Assembly (NCBI GenBank): GCA_023150895.1
Contig: JAKLJY010000004.1
Coordinates: 1-43,604 of the forward strand
Direction: 5' to 3'
Source: Myxococcota bacterium
Lineage (GTDB): Bacteria; Myxococcota_A; Bradymonadia; UBA7976; UBA1532
DNA length: 43,604 nt
The notes under the pieces were generated by a model. The model was not told the DNA's origin, made no database searches, and saw only the letters and a list, made by a program, of their open reading frames with translations. This document shows positions 17,801-25,077 of the stretch, piece after piece. The translations under genes and the position numbers were made by a program. How positions within the stretch are numbered: the first letter of the stretch is position 1; each line of letters opens with the position of its first letter.

Positions 17801-18745
17801 CCAGGGCGCGTCGTGACGCGGACGCTGCGCCTGTCGCCCCCCGGTGGGCGACCCAGTCTGACCTGGAACCCCATCCGCCTGGTCGAAACGGGGCGATTCA
17901 CGCGCCTCTCCGTCCACGAGCGGCGCGGCGTTCGAGGCGCCGACGCGGAGATCGTCACGACGCTCCGGTTCTCGAGCCTGCCGGGCACCGAGGAGGAACG
18001 CGCCGCGTGGCTCGCCGAGATGGAGCACCTGCGCACGCGGCTCGACCGCGCGCTGGTGATGCGCCCCGGTCCCGGCTTCGATCCGGCTTCGCTGTACGCT
18101 GCGCTGATGACCGAGCGACCCGAGGATCCGCAGCTCGCGCTGCTGCACGTCCGCGCCCTGCTGACCGAAGGACGGCTTCCGGACGCGCTCGTGGCGCTCG
18201 ACCGTGCCCTCGAAGCCCACCCGGACTCGGCGGCGCTCGTCCGGCTCTACCTGGATGTCCTCGGCGCCACCGGCCAGCCGGCCCCCTGGGGGCGGATCGA
18301 CGCGTTGCTCGCCCGACACGCGAGCGATGAGGGTGTGCTTCTGAGCGCCGGCGACCTCGCGAGCCGGCGCGACGACCGGACTCGGGCGGAACGTCATTAC
18401 CGCGCCACACTCGCCGTCGCCCCTGCGAGCGCCCGCGCGTTGAACAACCTCGCCTGGCTGCTGCGCGACGAATCGATGCGCCGGGACGAGGCCCTCGCGC
18501 TCGCAGAGCGGGCCGTCGCGGCGGCGCCGGAGATGGACGCCGCTTGGGACACGCTTGCGGAGCTGCGCTTCTTGTCCGGTGACCCCCGGGCCGCGCTCGT
18601 GGCCATCGACCGGGCCATCGCCCTGGACTCGGACAGACGGGACCTGTACCGCACCCGGCGCGCCCGATACGTCGCAGCGCTCACGCCCGGAAGCGTGCCC
18701 ACGCCAAACGGGTCGACAGCCCCGCGAGCGCCGCCAGGACGATGA
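14828..18745 (+). CDS. TPR - DUF3857 - transglutaminase - TPR lipoprotein
   Basis: A 1305-residue lipoprotein starting at GTG immediately after the previous stop; lipobox LLGC gives Cys18. Residues about 45-460 are Ala/Leu-rich TPR repeats (EEALAAWEAATALAPDDP is typical). Residues about 498-600 match DUF3857 (VLRDEREVSVEAGRVS, then FNVHRPARVLRARRITPEG). A transglutaminase-like domain follows, with the triad in order: Cys774 in LGDCKDVTALLAALL, His817 in FTHVLLYV, Asp832 in FWLDATAR. A C-terminal TPR block covers about 1110-1290. DUF3857-transglutaminase proteins are common in Bacteroidota and Myxococcota and are poorly characterised; they may act as proteases or crosslinkers in the envelope. 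Its last 65 bases overlap the end of the minus-strand permease gene. Confidence 0.88.
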   Translation: MGGRACLPLFVAIALLGCGARPSTPSAARTPDAVPPVPHAEPTPESIAVAARAAEAAARPRTAARLWRDILAARPDEPAAHRALARLATTTADASPHLRWLATAPGGTEADAVAWLDALVADGQAEAAVAFAEAALSRHRDAASLLERLVTARIAAGDLGAALSARPALYERPTGALHRVAVAQALGAAGHEDLAEAEWSAALEAYPEDEAVLLAYAEAQMSLRRFDRAAAHLQAARRIHPRLPALAATLARALEGAGETEEALAAWEAATALAPDDPAHADGRARTLLAAGRADDAIAAWEEAVRRFPDDESARMHLALALRLRDKPGAVVAVLRPLAAIRPEDARAQTALGEALVAAGSPEAEPVLRRALEFGAEKRLVLPLLARTVAEHGAPEEALALHVSALEVDPGNAPLRFALALFCLRLGDLACGESQLTALLARDPHDERARELLESVLSDHPDRTLRLALTGEYPAARIDPVLAELATFAPPVVGDAVGTVLRDEREVSVEAGRVSRLIHRRSVLIQRPGGAERYGEVALSFNVHRPARVLRARRITPEGVEHPLGSAELPTRDPHVGGPLKGDAREQVLLFAGLEPGSIIDYEVEVPAPHPEALGAWWDRYVLANVDPTVRARYVLDVPADLVFRAEAPGMGAPTEVVAGGRRRVTWERRGLAATPLMNPNTEPVASVSVASVADWDGVARWYRALFEPQATVTPRLSAEARRLTAGLGSRREKVAALFGHVEARTTYLGDELGLGAYQPRPAEQTLLRGLGDCKDVTALLAALLRAVGVPAWPALVRPDGPGAFGEDHPTPAQFTHVLLYVPDPTGDFWLDATARAGTVDAVPSLLRGRTALIVDDAGGRVVRIPAQDTQRSRLDETLTIRPTPTGGGTMNRAVVARGDVAAEVRQRLLPLAPADRNALLRSPGLVLGGRHRPGEVRVGGLDDPQAPLVLEATVTTPDLVGLRTDGALVVRLDLDALVAPVLSGGGSRHLPGRVVTRTLRLSPPGGRPSLTWNPIRLVETGRFTRLSVHERRGVRGADAEIVTTLRFSSLPGTEEERAAWLAEMEHLRTRLDRALVMRPGPGFDPASLYAALMTERPEDPQLALLHVRALLTEGRLPDALVALDRALEAHPDSAALVRLYLDVLGATGQPAPWGRIDALLARHASDEGVLLSAGDLASRRDDRTRAERHYRATLAVAPASARALNNLAWLLRDESMRRDEALALAERAVAAAPEMDAAWDTLAELRFLSGDPRAALVAIDRAIALDSDRRDLYRTRRARYVAALTPGSVPTPNGSTAPRAPPGR

Positions 18746-19661
18746 ACGGGAGCCAGGCCGCCCAACCCGGTGACAAGTGCCCGTCCCTCGCGGCGAGGCT
18801 GCCCGCCCGGAGCGCCCAGTACAACACGCCCGCAACGCCGGCTCCGCTCAGGAGCGCGATCGTTCGCCCGAGAGACCCGCCGAGCAGGGCGCCCAGAATC
18901 GCCGCCGGCACCCCCAAGGCTGCCAGCGCGCGGCGCCGCCCTCGCGTGAATGCCACCTCCGGCGTGCCGTCCAGCGGGAGCGAGGCGTCGGGGAGCGTCT
19001 GAGGGGGACGCAGCGCGCCCGGACGTCGAGGCCCGCGCGCGTCGTCGAGGCGGACCTCGCCCAGACGTGCGCGCAACGTGTCCGCGAAGAGTTCGACCCG
19101 CCGCAGGCGGGCGCCCCCGGCGGGGTCGAACTCGAGGGCCTCGGCGCGCAGCACGGCAAGGCCGGCCCCCCATTCGGAGATGGCCCAGATCTCGCCGGGT
19201 GACCCGTCGGCTCGGACGACGCCGCGCGCTCGCCCCGCCGGGAGCGCCACGCCCCCGGGCGCGTGGGCCGCCTGCCCGACGGCGACGTCCCAGCGATCGG
19301 CCAGCGCCGCGAGGGCCCGAGGGCCGAGGTGCGTCGAGAACCCGAACGTCACGCCGGAGACCGTCAACCCCGCCAGGATGGCCGGCAAGAGGAGGCGCAC
19401 CGGCCGCACTCCGAGCGCCGAGAGGGCCGTCAACGCGCCCTCGTTCCGCCAGCGGCCGTACGCGAGGCCGACCCCGAGCAGGCAAGAGACCGGCAGCAGC
19501 ACCTCTCCGAGCGCCGCGAGGCCGAGGAGCAACGTCTGCCAGGGCAAGTGGGCCCCCAGCGCTCGGTGGATCTGAGCCGCCTGCCCCGCCAGCAAGACCG
19601 ACCCCAGGCCCACCGCCATCAGGAGCGTGGCCCCGAAAACTTCCCGAAAGGACCGGCTCAC
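18681..19661 (-). CDS. LptF/LptG-family (YjgP/YjgQ) permease
   Basis: A 326-residue inner-membrane protein starting at GTG 19661, four bases after the purD stop, with GGCGGTGAG as ribosome site. The frame is open further upstream within purD but that part is antisense-like. Three hydrophobic segments come first (LLMAVGLGSVLLAG, ALGEVLLPVSCLLGVGLAYG, LLLPAILAGLTVSGV), with YGRWRNEGALTALSALGVRP between the second and third, as in LptF/G. A periplasmic beta-rich part follows, then three C-terminal membrane segments. LptF and LptG form the permease of the Lpt complex that extracts LPS for transport to the outer membrane. Which of the two it is, and where its partner is, cannot be told. It is slightly shorter than usual. 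Its 3' end overlaps the convergent TPR-transglutaminase gene. Confidence 0.8.
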   Translation of the reverse strand: MSRSFREVFGATLLMAVGLGSVLLAGQAAQIHRALGAHLPWQTLLLGLAALGEVLLPVSCLLGVGLAYGRWRNEGALTALSALGVRPVRLLLPAILAGLTVSGVTFGFSTHLGPRALAALADRWDVAVGQAAHAPGGVALPAGRARGVVRADGSPGEIWAISEWGAGLAVLRAEALEFDPAGGARLRRVELFADTLRARLGEVRLDDARGPRRPGALRPPQTLPDASLPLDGTPEVAFTRGRRRALAALGVPAAILGALLGGSLGRTIALLSGAGVAGVLYWALRAGSLAARDGHLSPGWAAWLPFIVLAALAGLSTRLAWARFRA

Positions 19662-19665
19662 CGAC

Positions 19666-20967
19666 TCACCGCCGCCGCGTGGTGTCTCCGCCCGCGTGAA
19701 GCGCGCGATGTGCGATGTCGCGCCGCATCTGCCGACCCTCGAATCGGATGCCGGGCGCCACCTCATAACAGGCCGCGACGGCGGCTTCGAGCGTCGGGCC
19801 GCGGCCTGTGATGCCGAGCACGCGGCCACCATCGGTCAGGAGGCGTCCGTCGGGTGCGCGCCGGGTCCCGGCGTGCAGGACGGCGACCGCCGGCGGAAGC
19901 CCGCTCGGGAGTTCGATGGGGTCCCCGCGCCGCGGCGCCTCCGGGTAGCCGGCGGCCGCGAGAACGACACAGGCCGCATGTTCGCCCGGCCTCGCGTCGA
20001 GCGTATGCCCGGTCAGATCCCCTTCGGCGGCCGCAACGAACGCGGGGACGGGATCCTCTGCGAGAAGGCCGAGCATGACCTGTGCTTCCGGATCACCGAG
20101 GCGCACGTTGAACTCCAGAACGTCGAAGCCGTTCGGCCCGACCATCAGGCCGGCGAACAGAAACCCCCTGAAGGGCGTTCCCCGTCGGCGCATCTCTGCG
20201 AGGACCGGCTCGATGACGCGTTGCCGGACCCGTTCGAGATCGGTCGCGTCGAGCACCGGCGCCGGCGCGTAGGTTCCCATGCCCCCCGTGTTTGGCCCGG
20301 TGTCACCTTCGCCGATGCGTTTGTGGTCCTGTGCCGGTGGAAAAAGGAGCGCCCGTTCTCCGTCACAAAGGGCGATGACGCTGACCTCGTCGCCCGCCAG
20401 CCAGGTCTCCAGGAGGACCCGGTCGCCGCCCACGCCGAGGCGTCCACCGAACGCGTCGCGCAGGGCCGACGCTGCTTGTGCGTGGTTCTCGGCGACGACG
20501 ACCCCCTTGCCCGCCGCGAGGCCGTCCACCTTGACGACCACTTCCGGGGTCGGCCAGCGCGAGAGTGCGGCCAGCGCCGCGTCGAGCGTCGTGTGGACCT
20601 CGGCCCGCGCCGTGGGGACACCCGCCGCCGCCATGACCTCCTTCGCGAACGCTTTGCTGCCCTCGAGCCGAGCCGCGGCGGCCCGCGGACCGAGAACGCG
20701 CAGGCCGGCGGCCTCGAATGCATCGACGAGTCCGGCGACGAGGGGTGCTTCCGGCCCCACGATGGTCAGCCCGACGGACTCTGTGCGAGCGAGCGCCAAC
20801 AGACCGGAGACGTCCGAGGCGTCGACCGCGACGCAGCGCGTCTTCGGCTCTGCTGCAATGCCGGGGTTGCCTGGGGCGACGAGGACCGAGGAGACGAGCG
20901 GCGACGCGGCCACGATCCGGGCGAGTGCATGTTCACGCCCGCCACCGCCGACAATCAGAATGCGCAT
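19666..20967 (-). CDS. purD: Phosphoribosylamine-glycine ligase (GARS)
   Basis: A full-length 433-residue PurD, an ATP-grasp enzyme joining phosphoribosylamine and glycine in step two of de novo purine synthesis, cytoplasmic. The N-terminus has the family start VGGGGREHALA; the ATP-grasp core shows VVKVDGLAAGKGVVVA and the hallmark DHKRIGEGDTGPNTGGMG, followed by GFLFAGLM and LEFNVRLGDPEAQ, which carry the metal-binding Glu and Asn. The start is ATG 20967, six bases after the purH stop. The next gene (LptF/G-like) follows after four bases, so purH, purD and the permease form a tight minus-strand unit. Confidence 0.96.
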   Translation of the reverse strand: MRILIVGGGGREHALARIVAASPLVSSVLVAPGNPGIAAEPKTRCVAVDASDVSGLLALARTESVGLTIVGPEAPLVAGLVDAFEAAGLRVLGPRAAAARLEGSKAFAKEVMAAAGVPTARAEVHTTLDAALAALSRWPTPEVVVKVDGLAAGKGVVVAENHAQAASALRDAFGGRLGVGGDRVLLETWLAGDEVSVIALCDGERALLFPPAQDHKRIGEGDTGPNTGGMGTYAPAPVLDATDLERVRQRVIEPVLAEMRRRGTPFRGFLFAGLMVGPNGFDVLEFNVRLGDPEAQVMLGLLAEDPVPAFVAAAEGDLTGHTLDARPGEHAACVVLAAAGYPEAPRRGDPIELPSGLPPAVAVLHAGTRRAPDGRLLTDGGRVLGITGRGPTLEAAVAACYEVAPGIRFEGRQMRRDIAHRALHAGGDTTRRR

Positions 20968-20973
20968 GGGGGC

Positions 20974-22524
20974 TCAGTGTTTGAAGTGGCGCTGACCGGT
21001 GAAAAGCATGGCGATCGACCGCTCGTCGGCCGCCGCGATGACCTCTTCGTCGCGGACACTCCCTCCCGGCTGAACCACGGCTGCGGCCCCGACCGACGCA
21101 CAGACCACGAGCCCGTCGGCGAACGGGAAGAAGGCATCGCTCGCGACGCAGCTCTGCCGCAGATCGTGCCCGTGCTCCCGGGCTTTCTCGGCCGCGATGC
21201 GCGCGGAGTCCAGGCGACTCATCTGCCCGGCCCCGACGGCCAGGACGTGACCGGGCCGGGCGTAGACGATCGCATTCGACTTGACATGCCGCGCCACCCG
21301 CCAAGCCAGATCGAGGCCCTGGCGCTCCTCGAGCGTCGGCGCCCTCCGCGTCGCCACGCGCGCCATCGCGAGATCGTCGGGCAATGCGTCCCGGACCTGC
21401 GCGAGGAGGCCCCCGACGACGCTGCGCAGCTCGAGCGTCGCCCTCGGCGTCGGCCACGGATGCAGGGCCATGACCCGTACGTTCTTCTTGCGGTTCAGGA
21501 TCTCGAGCGCTTCCGCTTCGTACCCCGGCGCGATGACCGCCTCCAGGAAGGTCTCGGCGAGGACCTCGGCGGTCGCAGCGTCGACCCGCTGCGTCAGTCC
21601 GACGATCCCGCCGAACGCGCTGGTCGGATCGGTCGAGCGGGCCCGTCGATAGACCTCGACGAGGGTGTCGCCGGGCAGAGCTTCCGCCACGCCGCAGGGA
21701 TTCGTGTGTTTGATGACCACGGCCCCGGCACCGCGCAGATCGAGGGCGACGGCGAGCGCGGCGTCGAGGTCGAGGAGGTTGTTGTAGCTGAGTTCCTTGC
21801 CTTGCAACTGCGTGCCGCTTGCGAGCGACGGGGCGCCCGCCGGGACGTCGACCGCGTAGAACGCCGCCGCCTGATGCGGGTTCTCGCCGTAGCGAAGGGC
21901 CTGCTCTCGCTTCGCGGCGACCGTCAGCGTCTCGGGGAGCAGTTCGGCGGAGAGGTACTGCGCCACCGCAGCATCGTAGGCGGCCGTGTGGGCGAACGCG
22001 CGCGCGGCCAGCGTCCGCCGGTAGCCGGCATCCGCCCCGCCGGCTTCGAGGGCCGCCAGGACCGGGGCATAGTCGGCCGGAGACACCACGACGAGAGTAT
22101 GCGCATGGTTCTTTGCGGCCGCCCGCACCATGGCAGGCCCCCCGACGTCGATCTGCTCGATGGCCTCGCCCGACGTGACGCCCGGTCGCGCCACCGTCTC
22201 GCGGAACGGATAGAGGTTGACGGCCAGAAGCTCGATCGGGGTGATGCCGAGTTCAGACGCGGCCGCGACGTCTTCAGGGACGTCCCATCGACCGAGCAGG
22301 CCGCCGTGGATGCGCGGATGAAGGGTCTTCACCCGCCCGTCCATGATCTCGGGGAAACCGGTCACCGCCGACACGGCGGTCACCGGCAAATCCGCGGCCC
22401 GCAGGGCGTTGGCCGTCCCTCCGGTGCTCAGCAGCTCGAAGCCCAGGGCGACGAGCCCGCGGGCAAAATCGACGAGGCCCGTCTTGTCGGAGACGGACAG
22501 AAGCGCGCGGCGAGCGATCTGCAT
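20974..22524 (-). CDS. purH: Bifunctional AICAR transformylase/IMP cyclohydrolase
   Basis: A full-length 516-residue PurH, carrying out the last two steps of de novo IMP synthesis. The N-terminal cyclohydrolase (MGS-like) half shows [29 protein letters not shown] and [13 protein letters not shown]. The transformylase half has [26 protein letters not shown] near residue 270, [10 protein letters not shown], and the conserved C-terminal end GQRHFKH, so it is complete. A GGGA site lies 7 bases before the ATG. The 37-base gap to the upstream sigma-4-like gene holds a perfect hairpin, listed separately, which could influence its expression. Confidence 0.97.
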   Translation of the reverse strand: MQIARRALLSVSDKTGLVDFARGLVALGFELLSTGGTANALRAADLPVTAVSAVTGFPEIMDGRVKTLHPRIHGGLLGRWDVPEDVAAASELGITPIELLAVNLYPFRETVARPGVTSGEAIEQIDVGGPAMVRAAAKNHAHTLVVVSPADYAPVLAALEAGGADAGYRRTLAARAFAHTAAYDAAVAQYLSAELLPETLTVAAKREQALRYGENPHQAAAFYAVDVPAGAPSLASGTQLQGKELSYNNLLDLDAALAVALDLRGAGAVVIKHTNPCGVAEALPGDTLVEVYRRARSTDPTSAFGGIVGLTQRVDAATAEVLAETFLEAVIAPGYEAEALEILNRKKNVRVMALHPWPTPRATLELRSVVGGLLAQVRDALPDDLAMARVATRRAPTLEERQGLDLAWRVARHVKSNAIVYARPGHVLAVGAGQMSRLDSARIAAEKAREHGHDLRQSCVASDAFFPFADGLVVCASVGAAAVVQPGGSVRDEEVIAAADERSIAMLFTGQRHFKH

Positions 22525-22537
22525 GGGCGTTCCCGAT

Positions 22538-22560
22538 GCAGCCCGCCAGCAACGGGCTGC
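22538..22560 (-). promoter_or_regulatory. Perfect 8-bp hairpin between the sigma-4-like gene and purH
   Basis: GCAGCCCG and CGGGCTGC pair exactly around a 7-base loop. On the minus strand the stem starts one base after the stop of the upstream gene and ends 13 bases before the purH ATG, close to its ribosome site. No T-run follows, so it is not a standard intrinsic terminator. It may set mRNA processing, stability or purH translation. Confidence 0.6.
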
Positions 22561-22561
22561 G

Positions 22562-23098
22562 TCAATCGATGGAGATGTTGTTCTCGATGAAGGCCAGGAA
22601 GTCCTGGAGGCCGAGCTTGGAGGCGGTCTCGCGGAGCTTCTCCAATCCCTTCACCTCGACCTGACGGATGCGCTCCCGGGTCAGGTTCAGGATCTCGCCG
22701 ACCTCTTCGAGCGTGATCCCGCCGCGATCGGCGACGTCGAGTGCGCAGGTCTCCTGCATCTCCCACACGTCGAGATCGGGGAAGTTGAGCTTGATGGAGC
22801 CGGTCTCCGGGTTCACGTCGAGGTAGAGGTGGTGCTTGCAGGACACGTATGGGCAGGGTCGCACGCCACTCACGCACTCGGAGCGGGTCTTCGGCCGTTC
22901 GTACTCGACCGTGCGAAGCTCCTCGGCGAGGGCGAGCTCTTCCTTCGACAGGCGCTTGGTCGCGATGGTCCGGGAGCGTCGGCGGCCCTTCTTGCCCGGC
23001 TTGCGGCGATCGACCCGGCGCTCCTTGCGGCGCGACTCCGGCGGACCGGCTTCACCCGACTCGTCGGGCCCCGCCGTCTCCGAGAACGCCTCCTGCAC
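22562..23098 (-). CDS. Sigma-70 region-4-like HTH regulator
   Basis: About 178 residues. The N-terminal 55 are acidic, then very basic ([19 protein letters not shown]). A conserved block follows with [21 protein letters not shown], which could bind a metal, and [23 protein letters not shown]. The C-terminus is a sigma-70 region-4 helix-turn-helix: [21 protein letters not shown] then GLEKLRE. No region 2 is present, so it cannot be a complete sigma factor; it is better seen as a DNA-binding regulator of a kind known in Myxococcota. The start is uncertain: GTG 23098 is chosen because a promoter candidate overlaps the alternative TTG at 23194, which has no SD. It precedes purH on the same strand; a regulatory link is inference. 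Confidence 0.82.
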   Translation of the reverse strand: MQEAFSETAGPDESGEAGPPESRRKERRVDRRKPGKKGRRRSRTIATKRLSKEELALAEELRTVEYERPKTRSECVSGVRPCPYVSCKHHLYLDVNPETGSIKLNFPDLDVWEMQETCALDVADRGGITLEEVGEILNLTRERIRQVEVKGLEKLRETASKLGLQDFLAFIENNISID

Positions 23099-23191
23099 GC
23101 CCTGTTTCAAGTTGCGGACCCCGTCACGGAAAATCGCGGCGCACCGTGTGCACGCGGCGGGCGGCCAGACATCGGCCGCGGGACGGTTGCA

Positions 23192-23221
23192 CAACTAACA
23201 CACCGGAATTTCGAGGGTCAA
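23192..23221 (-). promoter_or_regulatory. Candidate promoter of the sigma-4-like gene
   Basis: On the minus strand TTGACC (23221-23216, 5 of 6 to consensus) is followed after 17-18 bases by TTAGTT or TGT-TAGTTG (extended -10 form) ending at 23192. Transcription would start near 23185, downstream of the TTG at 23194, which argues for translation starting later, at GTG 23098. The -10 match is poor. Confidence 0.4.
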
Positions 23222-23223
23222 CC

Positions 23224-23245
23224 CATGAAGTTCCATGAAGGAACT
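23224..23245 (-). repeat. Palindrome and direct repeat just upstream of the promoter
   Basis: AGTTCC and GGAACT (23229-23234, 23240-23245) form an inverted repeat with a 5-base spacer, and CATGAAG is repeated directly at 23224 and 23234, ten bases apart. The element ends two to three bases upstream of the candidate -35. It has the layout of an operator or activator site. The patch is AT-richer than its surroundings. Confidence 0.45.
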
Positions 23246-23289
23246 GCACATTTCGGGTGTCGCTGAACGACCGGCCCCCCGCCCGCGCG

Positions 23290-24600
23290 TCACTCCCAGA
23301 GCGTCAGGACGAGCGCGGCGCCGCCGAGGAGGACCCCGGTACCGAACCCGACATCGGCTCTCAGCGCGGCGCCGCGGGCGTCATCGGCCGCCCGCTCGGC
23401 TGCGGACGGGGACTGCGCGCGGTCGTAGCGCCCGGAAGCGTCGTTCGCCTGCCACGCGTAGTACCCCCCGACACCCACCGCAGTGGCCGCAAGGCCGGCG
23501 AGCGCAAACGTGATCCAGCGGGCCGGCCCCTCCGGCGACGCAGGCGGTCCGCTCACCGCTGCGGGGCCGGTGACTCCGCCCGCCAGCGGGAAAAGCAACC
23601 GTTCGGCCTCGGTCGAGCTCAGTTCGCCTGCCATCCCCGGCCGGCACGTCCGCCCGAGGGCGACGAAGTCTGCGACCCCATCGGGCGCCGGAGTCGCCCG
23701 CCCACCCTGGACCCGGCGCGTGCGCCCGGCGATGCGCACGAGGAGGGCCCGCCCATCGGGCTCGAGGATACCGACGCATGTCTCGTCGGCGCCGAGCGTG
23801 CGTTCGAGCCCGGCCGCCGCCTCGAAGAGCCCGGCGGCGTCCCCCGCACGGACGGCCTCGGCTGCGGCCGACCGGAGGCGCTCCACGGGACGCCAGGTCA
23901 CGACCGCCGGACCGGTCGAGAGATCGACGACGGTCGAGGTCACGCGCCCGTCGGGTGCCGTCAGCGACACCGCCAGCGGGCCGGCCGGCAGATCGTCCCT
24001 TCGAACGGGCGCCGGCCCGAGCGCAAGCCCGGCGACCGCGACCTCGATGCCGGCGTGCTCGCTGTTGACCGTCAGTCGCCCCGTCGGCTGCAGGTCGGGC
24101 CGGGTACGTAGACGCGCCAGCAGCGCGGCCACCTCCGGCGGCGGCACCCACGTGCCGGGGTAGCCCGGAACGTGGCGCAGCGCCCGCTCGATGGCCTTCT
24201 CGGCCGCGGCCGTCCGCCCGAGGGCCAGATGAACCTGGGCGAGCAGCGTCAGCGCCCGCGACGCGCGGGTCGCGTCGAGCGCCTCCGGAGCCGAGAGGTA
24301 CGTGTCCGCGGCGAGGGCGAACTGCTTCTCGGCCCCCCGCAAGCGGGCTTTGAGATACTCCTCTTCTCCCCGGGCCAGCGCCGCGTCGGCGGCAGTACGG
24401 CCGGCTTCCGGCCCGGACGGCCCGCCAGTGGGGTTGCCCTCTTCGACGCCGACGCGAAACGCCTCGATCGCCTCGGCGTCGGCGGCTGCGCTCCGAGTGG
24501 TCAGATCGGTGGCCGCCGACCCCGCCGCGGCGGCTGCTCCGGGCGCGAGCGCGAGGGCGAGCGCGGTCAGCGGGCCGCCGCGCCGAGCCGGGTCACGCAC
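23290..24600 (-). CDS. Exported TPR/PEGA-domain protein with C-terminal membrane segments
   Basis: A 436-residue protein starting at GTG 24600, overlapping the end of the previous gene by 8 bases. The N-terminus is a plausible signal peptide (LTALALALAPGAAAAAG). Residues about 70-150 are TPR-like (LTLLAQVHLALGRTAAAEKAIERAL, a string of helix pairs, ending YPGTWVPPP). A PEGA-like beta domain follows at about 170-225 (GRLTVNSEHAGIEVAVAGLALG, with a PAGPLAVSL turn). Near the end are two hydrophobic spans (WITFALAGLAATAVGVGGYYAW and GFGTGVLLGGAALVLTLW). Such TPR-PEGA proteins are frequent in Myxococcota next to kinases; their role is unknown. The same strand carries SRPBCC, WaaA and kinase genes directly upstream. 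Confidence 0.8.
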   Translation of the reverse strand: MRDPARRGGPLTALALALAPGAAAAAGSAATDLTTRSAAADAEAIEAFRVGVEEGNPTGGPSGPEAGRTAADAALARGEEEYLKARLRGAEKQFALAADTYLSAPEALDATRASRALTLLAQVHLALGRTAAAEKAIERALRHVPGYPGTWVPPPEVAALLARLRTRPDLQPTGRLTVNSEHAGIEVAVAGLALGPAPVRRDDLPAGPLAVSLTAPDGRVTSTVVDLSTGPAVVTWRPVERLRSAAAEAVRAGDAAGLFEAAAGLERTLGADETCVGILEPDGRALLVRIAGRTRRVQGGRATPAPDGVADFVALGRTCRPGMAGELSSTEAERLLFPLAGGVTGPAAVSGPPASPEGPARWITFALAGLAATAVGVGGYYAWQANDASGRYDRAQSPSAAERAADDARGAALRADVGFGTGVLLGGAALVLTLWE

Positions 24601-25021
24601 GCCGCTCGGCCTCGTCCTTGAACGCCTGGAGGTTGGCGGGCAACGTCTGCGCGACGAGCAGGTTCGTCACGGACGCCGGGACGAAGCCCTTGAGCTCCAC
24701 GGCGATGTCGTACGTGGCGCGCGTGCGGCCGTCGGGCAAGGGCTCGAGAAGCCAGCCGCCTTCGTTCTCCTTCATCATGTCACCGTCCACCAGGTGCCAG
24801 CGGAGCGTGCGTCCCCGCTCTCCCTCGAGGTCGAGGGTGTATCGCAACCGCTTGGCGATCGAGAGCGCGAACTCGACCCGCCAGCGGCCTTCGGCCCGTT
24901 CGATGATCGTCGCGCCGGTCTGGTTGGGGACGAAGGACGGGTAGCTCTCGAAGTCGACGATGACGTCCCAGACCTGCTCGGGGGTGGCTGCGATCTCGAT
25001 CGACTGCTTCGTGCCTCTCAT
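24593..25021 (-). CDS. SRPBCC-family (START-like/cyclase) protein
   Basis: A 142-residue cytoplasmic protein. Start ATG 25021 fits the family N-terminus: MRGTKQSIEIAATPEQVWDVI, then DFESYPSFVPNQ, as in coenzyme-Q-binding (Coq10-like) and polyketide cyclase-like SRPBCC domains. The remainder shows the expected strands (TLRWHLVDGDMMKENEGGWLLEPLPDG) and a C-terminal helix (NLQAFKDEAERRA). These proteins hold hydrophobic ligands in a helix-grip fold; the ligand here is not known. It lies 56 bases after the Kdo transferase gene and overlaps the next by 8 bases, so it is probably part of the same transcript. Confidence 0.87.
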   Translation of the reverse strand: MRGTKQSIEIAATPEQVWDVIVDFESYPSFVPNQTGATIIERAEGRWRVEFALSIAKRLRYTLDLEGERGRTLRWHLVDGDMMKENEGGWLLEPLPDGRTRATYDIAVELKGFVPASVTNLLVAQTLPANLQAFKDEAERRA

Positions 25022-25077
25022 GGTGTTTCGTTCTCTCTCGTCGGCATCTATCGGGAACGTGTCGAACGGCGACTCTA

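Noticed and set aside
13379-18835. A 1818-codon open frame on the minus strand
   Set aside because: It lies antisense to two genes with clear signals and domains (BNR-repeat and transglutaminase proteins). Its translation is Arg/Gly-rich without motifs, as expected of a GC-driven shadow frame.
19627-22590. A 987-codon plus-strand open frame
   Set aside because: It is antisense to purD and purH, whose motifs are unmistakable. It has no signal or domain of its own.
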